Shown here: one piece after another, positions 14,473 to 20,106 of the stretch | Layout: every line of letters begins with the position of its first letter | Numbering within the stretch: the first letter of the stretch is position 1 | Source: CAZIPZ01 sp964541075 | GTDB lineage: Bacteria > Acidobacteriota > Terriglobia > 20CM-2-55-15 | Length of the DNA: 20,106 nt | Reading direction: 5' to 3' | Assembly: GCA_964541075.1 (NCBI GenBank) | Contig: CAZIPZ010000059.1 | Coordinates: forward strand, 1 to 20,106 | Notes under the pieces: generated by a model | What the model was told of the DNA's origin: nothing | The model's database searches: none | The model's input: the letters and a program-made list of their open reading frames with translations, nothing else | Translations under genes and position numbers: made by a program

Positions 14473-17400
14473 ATGTTCAAGCAGATTTCCGACAAGGTGA
14501 GCCTGCCGGAGCTCGAAAAGCAGGTCCTCGATTACTGGACCACCAATCAGCTTTTCAAAAAGAGCGTCGAGGCCCGCCGGGACGCCCCAGATTATACGTT
14601 TTACGAAGGTCCACCGACCGCCAACGGACGGCCCGGCATCCATCATGTCTTTCCACGCACGATTAAAGACCTCACATGCCGGTACTGGACCATGCGTGGG
14701 TTCCAGGTGCATCGTAAAGCCGGCTGGGATACGCACGGCCTCCCTGTCGAAATCGAAGTAGAGAAAAGACTCGGGCTCAAGCATAAGGGTGAAATCGAAA
14801 CCTACGGCGTCGCCAAATTCAATGCGGAATGCCGGAAATCCGTTTTCGAATACAAGGACGTCTGGGAGAACCTCACGGCGCGCATGGGTTATTGGATCGA
14901 TATGGATCACCCGTATGTCACGTGCGAAAACCAATACATCGAGTCCGTATGGTGGGCGCTGGACCGTTACTTCAAAGAGAGCCTCATCTATCAGGGCTTC
15001 AAAGTGCAGCTCTACTGTCCGCGCTGCGGCACTCCCCTTTCCTCCCATGAAGTGTCCCTTGGGTATCGTGAGGTTCAGGATCCCTCCGTTTATCTCAAGG
15101 CAAAAATCAAAGGCGAGGAAAACACTTACTTTCTAGTTTGGACCACAACGCCATGGACGCTGATCTCGAATGTTGCCTTGGCGATCAATCCAGACTTGGA
15201 CTACATCAAGGTTCGATATAAGGGTGATCTTCTGATCCTGGCAAAGGATCGCCTCACCGTCGTACCTGACGGCGCCGAAACTATAGAGGGATACAAAGGA
15301 GGCGATCTTGTCGGAAAAGAATACGAACGCTGGTTCGATTACTTTCCAGCAGACCAAAAAGCATGGCGAGTGATCGGTGGTGATTTTGTTACAGCCACCG
15401 ACGGATCCGGCATTGTTCACATTGCACCCGCCTACGGCGAAGACGACTATCGGGCATCAAAGAAAAACGACCTGCCAATGATTCAGGCCCTGGATGCACG
15501 CGGCCAATTCCTCGACGCGGCAGGTCCATACGCGAGAAAGTTCTTCAAGGCGGCCGACCCTGAGATCACTGCCGACCTGAAATCACGAGGCCTCCTTTTC
15601 AAGAAGGAAACCTACACGCACGCATATCCGCATTGCTGGCGTTGCGACACCCCGCTGCTCTACTACGCGCGGAAGTCCTGGTACATCCGTACGACCGATT
15701 ACGCCCCTGACATGATCGCTTACAACAAACAGATTCACTGGCATCCACCGGAGACTGGTGAAGGCCGTTTCGGAAACTGGCTGGAAGAAAACAAGGATTG
15801 GGCGATATCGCGAGATCGCTATTGGGGCACACCGATACCGATTTGGGTCTGCCAAGCTTGCGACTCCAAGCGCTCCATTGGAAGCGTGGAAGAGCTTCGC
15901 CGCGAAGGCGCAACGCTTCCAGAACCTCTGGATCTGCACAAACCTTACATTGATGAAGTGCTGCTCAGGTGCGCCTGCGGCGGCCAGATGCGGCGTATTC
16001 CGGAATTGGTCGACGTCTGGTTCGATTCCGGAGCCATGCCGTTTGCACAATGGCACTACCCATTCGAAAATCAGGACGTTTTCAAGCATGCTTTCCCTGC
16101 GGACTTTATTTCCGAGGCAGTCGATCAAACGCGCGGATGGTTTTACACTCTTCACGCGATCAGCTCGTTTCTTTTCAAGCAGCCCTGCTTCAAGAACGTC
16201 ATCTGCAGCGATCTTGTCCTGGACAAAAATGGCCAAAAGATGTCGAAAAGCCGTGGAAACACGGTTGATCCTTTCGAAGTGATGAACAAATACGGCGCGG
16301 ATAGCGTCCGATGGTTTTTGATCGCCAGCAGTCCGACATGGAAACCGAAACTGTTCGATCTCGATGCAATCGCCGAGGTTCAGCGCAAATTCTTTGCGAC
16401 CCTTCTCAACACCTATGCGTTCTTCGCGCTTTACGCGAATGTGGACGGATTTGCATATAAAGAACCCGAAATTCCAGTCGCCGAGCGGCCGGATATCGAC
16501 CGCTGGATACTCTCTCTGTTGAACACAACAGTCGCCGAATACGTTCAAGCCATGGAGTCGTACGATCCTACGAGCGCGGCTCGAATCGTCAGTAATTTCA
16601 CAATCGAACAACTTTCGAACTGGTACGTGCGACGAAACCGACGACGGTTCTGGAAAAGCGAACCGGGACGGGACAAGACGGCTGCTTATCAGACGCTTTT
16701 TGAGTGTCTCCTGGCGATCGTGAAAATGACGGCGCCTATTGCGCCGTTCCTTGCGGACGAAATCTATCGCACCCTGAATGCTGAGACTCGGCGGGAACCA
16801 TTTGATTCCGTCCACCTTGCAGCCATGGTTGTCCCCGACAAAAGCGTCATCAATTCGCAATTGGAAAGCCGCATGGACATCGCACAACGAGTCGTCGGCC
16901 TTGTTCGCTCCATGCGGGCAAAGACAAGTTTGAAGGTGCGACAGCCCCTGGCGCGCCTCGCGATTCCCGCCTCCGCCGAAACACGCCGCTTGATCGATCA
17001 TGTGACCGACGTCATTCTGGAAGAGGTTAACGTCAAGAATATCGAGTTCATTGACGAATCCTCGCCAATCGTCCGTAAGACCGCCACCGCAAACTTCAAG
17101 ATCATTGGACCCAAATTTGGAAAGAGCGTCAATTCAGTGGCGAAACGGATCAAGGAAATGTCTTCCGCGGAAGTCATTCAGCTGGATCAAAGCGGGATGT
17201 TCTCGACGGACGTGAATGGAACCCATGTCACGATCGTGAGAGAGGATGTGAGTATCGCGGCCCAGAGCATCGAAGGCTGGCTTGTGGATTCGGCTGACGG
17301 CCTAACCGTCGCGCTCGACACGACTCTGACGCCTGAACTTGTGAATGAAGGTTTGGCGCGCGAATTCGTGAACCGCGTCCAAAACATGCGGAAGGACGCC

Positions 17401-17598
17401 GGATTCTCTGTTACGGACCGCATCCAGATTCATTTCGAATCATCCCCGCGTGTGGCGGATGCTGTTAACCGGATGGCGGACTACGTTAAATCCGAGACAC
17501 TCGCGACTCAAATTACGGCAGGCCGCGATTCTGCGGAACACAGGGTTCAGTGGGATATTGAAGGCGATCGCTGCGAAATTGGCATTTCCAAGGCTTGA
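14473..17598 (+). CDS. ileS: Isoleucyl-tRNA synthetase, long (type 2-like) form with GxHH signature
   Basis: The 1041-residue class I synthetase charges tRNA-Ile and edits valine. FYEGPPTANGRPGIHH opens the catalytic core: the HIGH signature reads GIHH at residues 55-58, with the first and third positions swapped. GWDTHGLPVE follows, then the editing insert with cysteine pairs CPRC and CWRC, and KMSKS at 589-593. At about 1040 residues it is longer than the roughly 930-residue type 1 enzymes and fits type 2, the eukaryote-like bacterial form. In known cases the GxHH variant of type 2 is linked to very high mupirocin resistance; that this applies here is inference. ATG 14473 is fixed by an in-frame stop 12 bases upstream. 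tRNA-Phe lies 40 bases downstream. Confidence 0.95.
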   Translation: MFKQISDKVSLPELEKQVLDYWTTNQLFKKSVEARRDAPDYTFYEGPPTANGRPGIHHVFPRTIKDLTCRYWTMRGFQVHRKAGWDTHGLPVEIEVEKRLGLKHKGEIETYGVAKFNAECRKSVFEYKDVWENLTARMGYWIDMDHPYVTCENQYIESVWWALDRYFKESLIYQGFKVQLYCPRCGTPLSSHEVSLGYREVQDPSVYLKAKIKGEENTYFLVWTTTPWTLISNVALAINPDLDYIKVRYKGDLLILAKDRLTVVPDGAETIEGYKGGDLVGKEYERWFDYFPADQKAWRVIGGDFVTATDGSGIVHIAPAYGEDDYRASKKNDLPMIQALDARGQFLDAAGPYARKFFKAADPEITADLKSRGLLFKKETYTHAYPHCWRCDTPLLYYARKSWYIRTTDYAPDMIAYNKQIHWHPPETGEGRFGNWLEENKDWAISRDRYWGTPIPIWVCQACDSKRSIGSVEELRREGATLPEPLDLHKPYIDEVLLRCACGGQMRRIPELVDVWFDSGAMPFAQWHYPFENQDVFKHAFPADFISEAVDQTRGWFYTLHAISSFLFKQPCFKNVICSDLVLDKNGQKMSKSRGNTVDPFEVMNKYGADSVRWFLIASSPTWKPKLFDLDAIAEVQRKFFATLLNTYAFFALYANVDGFAYKEPEIPVAERPDIDRWILSLLNTTVAEYVQAMESYDPTSAARIVSNFTIEQLSNWYVRRNRRRFWKSEPGRDKTAAYQTLFECLLAIVKMTAPIAPFLADEIYRTLNAETRREPFDSVHLAAMVVPDKSVINSQLESRMDIAQRVVGLVRSMRAKTSLKVRQPLARLAIPASAETRRLIDHVTDVILEEVNVKNIEFIDESSPIVRKTATANFKIIGPKFGKSVNSVAKRIKEMSSAEVIQLDQSGMFSTDVNGTHVTIVREDVSIAAQSIEGWLVDSADGLTVALDTTLTPELVNEGLAREFVNRVQNMRKDAGFSVTDRIQIHFESSPRVADAVNRMADYVKSETLATQITAGRDSAEHRVQWDIEGDRCEIGISKA

Positions 17599-17638
17599 AA
17601 GGCATCGCTCACTTCGCTACTCTTAGAAGGTTCGCCTA

Positions 17639-17711
17639 GCCGAGGTAGCTCAGATGGTAGAGCGCGGCCCTGAAAAGGCCGGCGTCGGCGGTTCAATTCC
17701 GTCCCTCGGCA
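17639..17711 (+). tRNA. tRNA-Phe (GAA anticodon)
   Basis: The 73-base gene folds as a standard cloverleaf. The acceptor stem is GCCGAGG with CCTCGGC and discriminator A, and the D arm is GCTC with GAGC. The anticodon stem is CGGCC with GGCCG around the loop CTGAAAA, giving anticodon GAA for phenylalanine. The T arm has TTCAATT. CCA is not encoded, so it would be added by nucleotidyltransferase. It lies 40 bases after ileS on the same strand and could be cotranscribed with it. Confidence 0.97.
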
Positions 17712-18285
17712 TTCCCCTTATGTTCAAGTCTCCATCTCGGCCGCAAGCTCGCCGGCGGCGTTGATAATGTCGGAATGTTTACGGCGCAATTCCCTTCACG
17801 TTTTTGTCGCCTTTCTTTTCATTCATCAGGAGTCCGCTTGTTGTTTGTCTAACAGGCTTTTTCTCTTTCCAAACCTTCTTCACTCTCCTTGGATGTTGGG
17901 TGCACTTTTCCAATAGTCGCCTTTCAAGTGTGGTAGGCAGCGTCCCGCCTTGCCAAAGGTGGCGATCCAGTCTTCAAACCATGTTTTTGCAGTGATGTGA
18001 CTTGTCTTCCCAGAAGGAAATTCGGTTTTTCTTTTTCAACGTATATTTTCCTGTTTCGGAAACACGCTTCTCGGTTTTCGCCCATTCGCGGCGCCGGTTT
18101 TTCCACAAGGTTCAACCTTTTCGGGACTCAGTCAGCCTTTTTCGAGACGGTCTTTCCAGTCTTTTGAATGGGGTTATCCCTTTTGCAGAGTGGTTTTTCT
18201 TTTTTCCCACTCTTATCGGACAAGTTGAGTCCAAGTCGGACCTTGCCTACATGCTGACTTTTGGGGATGCGTGTCGACTTTGCGG
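17712..18285. other. Non-coding stretch between converging transcripts, with periodic T-tracts
   Basis: No reading frame here looks like a protein: the best candidates are 60-126 residues, one rich in phenylalanine (18002-18382 +), without a recognisable family. The plus strand is strongly pyrimidine-biased. Between 18026 and 18205, T-runs of 3-6 bases recur roughly every 21 bases, and GGTTTTTC occurs at 18024, 18096 and 18192. The tRNA-Phe transcript enters from the left and that of the J-domain gene from the right. No clear terminator, tRNA or known small RNA was recognised. Confidence 0.6.
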
Positions 18286-18879
18286 TCAGGGAGCGAACGC
18301 TTCGTACATTCGCTGGCGAAGGAATGCTCGCCGCTGTTCGAGTTCGTGGATGCGGCGACGATATTGGCCGCGGCCGAGATAATCTGAAATTCCGATGATG
18401 GTCATGACTCCGCCCATCAGAGCAAAAAAGTAGGTGAAAGCAAAGGTCATAGGAAATTCATCGAAGATTTCTCGCACGGGCCCGACATAGGCCGAGAGAT
18501 GAAGCACACCGCCAATGACGCCGATGGTGGCGCCGATCATCATTTTCAACCTGCAGTTGGAATATTTTCCGTTAAGATTCATGATCTCTACGGAAACCTG
18601 CGCATATTCACGCTCAATGGCATTCTGTTCGCGGGGTCGCCGGCGCGTCGGCATAGACTCGTACTTTTTGACGAGATCGTCATATTCCTTTCGCGTGTCG
18701 GGATTCAGCAGCGTTTCCTTAATGAAGTTCAAACGGCTCATTTGTTCATGAGCCCAGGCCTGCTTATCCGGAGGGTTCTTGTCAGGATGGAAGCCTTTTG
18801 CGATTTCCTTGAATGCGTGCTTGATCTCGGTAGCGGTCGCTTGCCTTGGCACGCCGAGTTCGTCGTAGAAGGTTTTCAT
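18286..18879 (-). CDS. Membrane-anchored J-domain (DnaJ-like) protein
   Basis: The 197-residue protein starts with a J domain (about residues 2-70: TFYDELGVPRQAT, KEIAKGFHPDKNPP with the HPD motif, and RLNFIKETLLNPDTRKEYDD). Unlike DnaJ it lacks the glycine-rich and zinc-finger regions. Two hydrophobic segments follow (LKMMIGATIGVIGGVL; FAFTYFFALMGGVMTIIGI), then a basic, coiled tail. J domains stimulate the ATPase of Hsp70/DnaK; here the protein would recruit it to the membrane, a role inferred from the layout. ATG 18879 is preferred to ATG 18897 because a TATAAT box overlaps the latter and because J domains usually start near this point. No signal peptide is seen. Confidence 0.88.
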   Translation of the reverse strand: MKTFYDELGVPRQATATEIKHAFKEIAKGFHPDKNPPDKQAWAHEQMSRLNFIKETLLNPDTRKEYDDLVKKYESMPTRRRPREQNAIEREYAQVSVEIMNLNGKYSNCRLKMMIGATIGVIGGVLHLSAYVGPVREIFDEFPMTFAFTYFFALMGGVMTIIGISDYLGRGQYRRRIHELEQRRAFLRQRMYEAFAP

Positions 18880-18895
18880 CGAAGCCGCCAAAGCC

Positions 18896-18901
18896 ATTAT
18901 A
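18896..18901 (-). promoter_or_regulatory. Putative -10 box of the J-domain gene
   Basis: TATAAT on the minus strand is a perfect -10 hexamer, with a poor -35 (TTAAAG, 15 bases away). It predicts a start near 18889, ten bases before ATG 18879, and makes ATG 18897 unlikely. Confidence 0.4.
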
Positions 18902-18920
18902 AACGGAGCGCAAAGACTTT

Positions 18921-18950
18921 AAGAAACAAAGATGGTAATGCCCGTCTTTG
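18921..18950 (-). terminator. Rho-independent terminator after the ABC permease gene
   Basis: On the minus strand CAAAGACGG, a six-base loop, and CCATCTTTG form a 9-bp stem with one G-T pair, followed by TTTCTT. It stands about 25 bases after the permease stop codon, which suits termination of that gene. Confidence 0.65.
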
Positions 18951-18974
18951 AAATCCGCGCTTGAAACGTGCCGC

Positions 18975-20106
18975 CTACTTTAGACGTGGATCGGCGGCGT
19001 CTCGCAAGCCCTCGCCAACAAGGTTATAAGACGTAACCGTTATGAAAATGGCAAAGCCGGGAAAAGCGGTCAGCCACCAGCCGCTGGGTAGCAGTTGGCG
19101 GGCGCTCGACAATATCGATCCCCAGCTTGCAGTGGAGGGAGGAACCCCGAATCCGAGGAAACTGAGTGTGGACTCAATCAGAATTGCAGAAGCAATTCCA
19201 AAAGTGGCTGCAACGAGGACCGGAGCAAGCGTATTCGGGAGGACGTGCCGGAATATGGTGCGGAAATCCGATGCTCCAAGAGCTTGTGCTGCAACAACAT
19301 ACTCCAAGGACTTTGCCTTGAGAAATTCCCCCCGGGTCAATCGCGCCACCGTGGGCCAATTCGTAATTCCGATGACCACCATGATGTTGAAAATGCTTTG
19401 AGGCAGAAATGCCACTACTGTGATTATCAGGAAAAAGGTCGGGATCGTGAGCATGATCTCGATGAGCCGCGAGACGATGATGTCCACAATGCCGCCGTAA
19501 TAACCGGCAAGGGCGCCTACAACCAGGCCGATCAGTACATAGATGGAAACCGCTACGAATCCGACCGAAAGCGACACCCGTGATCCGTGGACGAGGCGGC
19601 TCGCAATGTCGCGCCCGATCTCATCGGTTCCCAGAATGTGCTGCGCGGACGGAGGCTGAATCGCCGACCGCAACTCGATATCGTTTGGCGAATACCGAAT
19701 CGGAGGAAAGATCACCCAGTCTTCCGCTTTGAACTGCTCCGCTGTGAATTCCTTGAAGGACACATTTTGTAGTTCCCGCCGCCATTGAGATATCCCCATC
19801 CAGACCGAGTAGTCTTTCAGTACGGGAAACAGGTATTCGCCCTGGTAATGCATCACCAACGGCTTGTCGTTCGCAATGAAGTCCGCGAAGATGGCCAGAG
19901 CGAAAAGGCCCACAATCAGAACCAGCCCGGCGGTAGCGATGCGGTTCTTCCAAAATTGCCGTCCGACAATGCTCCAATAGTCCTCTGGAGAGCGTTTTTG
20001 CGGTTCCCCAATGACCCTGGTCAGCTCAGACGGCTCCAATGAAGAGACGACGACTTCAGCTGATTGACCTTCAGGCCGCTCGTTTTTGATAAGCGATCCT
20101 CGGATC
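18975..20106 (-). CDS. ABC transporter permease, oligopeptide/microcin C type (YejE/OppC-like), cut by window edge
   Basis: The frame is open to the window edge: in-frame codons continue past the TTG at 20039, which has no ribosome site, so the start probably lies outside. The 376 visible residues have a first membrane helix (TAGLVLIVGLFALAIFADF), a long extracytoplasmic loop (NDKPLVMHYQGEYLFPVLKDY through IFPPIRYSPNDIEL), LGTDEIGRDIASR, and the multi-helix permease domain with the EAA loop AAQALGASDFRTIFRHVLPN. The loop with FPPIRYS resembles YejE, the microcin C importer permease, more than standard OppC/DppC. The protein would form the channel of a peptide importer with a partner permease, ATPases and a binding protein that lie outside this window. 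A terminator follows at 18921-18950. Confidence 0.9.
   Translation of the reverse strand, partial: IRGSLIKNERPEGQSAEVVVSSLEPSELTRVIGEPQKRSPEDYWSIVGRQFWKNRIATAGLVLIVGLFALAIFADFIANDKPLVMHYQGEYLFPVLKDYSVWMGISQWRRELQNVSFKEFTAEQFKAEDWVIFPPIRYSPNDIELRSAIQPPSAQHILGTDEIGRDIASRLVHGSRVSLSVGFVAVSIYVLIGLVVGALAGYYGGIVDIIVSRLIEIMLTIPTFFLIITVVAFLPQSIFNIMVVIGITNWPTVARLTRGEFLKAKSLEYVVAAQALGASDFRTIFRHVLPNTLAPVLVAATFGIASAILIESTLSFLGFGVPPSTASWGSILSSARQLLPSGWWLTAFPGFAIFITVTSYNLVGEGLRDAADPRLK

Noticed and set aside
15583..17001. 472-codon open frame opposite ileS
   Set aside because: It is a mirror of ileS codon usage in a well-conserved gene; the protein shows no domain logic.
18002..18382. 126-codon plus-strand frame, phenylalanine-rich
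   Set aside because: It has no recognisable domain, overlaps the J-domain gene on the other strand, and its composition follows from the T-tracts. A 63-codon minus-strand frame at 17924-18115 was rejected for similar reasons.

Overview
The window looks like a chromosomal housekeeping stretch from a Gram-negative-type bacterium. Outer-membrane and TonB-dependent machinery, lspA, an M1-like periplasmic protein, a class A RNase P RNA and the overall style of the proteins (glycine-rich TonB, zinc-ribbon/TPR protein, beta-barrel with a PKD-like tail) suggest Acidobacteriota or a relative. This assignment is inference; there is no 16S gene here. The sequence appears to be a draft or metagenome scaffold, because a run of 10 Ns (3846-3855) interrupts one gene. 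I see no prophage, insertion sequence or CRISPR array.

Layout. 1-2311 (+): the end of a DUF1385 membrane protein, then prfA (RF1) and prmC, which methylates the RF1 GGQ glutamine; the three overlap by a few bases and form an operon. 2292-4725 (-): a secreted M1-aminopeptidase-like protein whose zinc ligands are all replaced. 4741-5979 (+): a divergent beta-barrel-like envelope protein with a PKD-like tail, its start codon only 15 bases from the previous one. 8770-5969 (-): lspA, an RluD-type pseudouridine synthase, rnpB and a sugar-nucleotide epimerase, tightly packed. 8872-17711 (+): a TonB-family protein with its own terminator, then thiolase and 3-hydroxybutyryl-CoA dehydrogenase (a C4 acyl-CoA module), a zinc-ribbon/TPR protein, recA, a type-2-like isoleucyl-tRNA synthetase and tRNA-Phe. 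17712-18285: a non-coding gap between converging transcripts, with T-tracts recurring about every 21 bases. 18286-18879 (-): a membrane J-domain protein. 18975 to the window edge (-): an oligopeptide/microcin-C-type ABC permease (YejE/OppC-like), cut by the edge.

The points most worth a second look are: (1) the zinc-less M1 pseudo-peptidase; (2) an isoleucyl-tRNA synthetase with the altered GxHH signature in place of HxGH, a form linked to mupirocin hyper-resistance; (3) an rnpB promoter that seems to lie in the last codons of rluD, with its predicted start falling on the first base of the RNA; (4) several -10 boxes placed so that the mRNAs would be nearly leaderless; (5) the periodic T-tract region; (6) a hairpin that hides a perfect Shine-Dalgarno sequence upstream of ileS. 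I found no clear multi-gene novel system; the unusual features are within otherwise ordinary genes.
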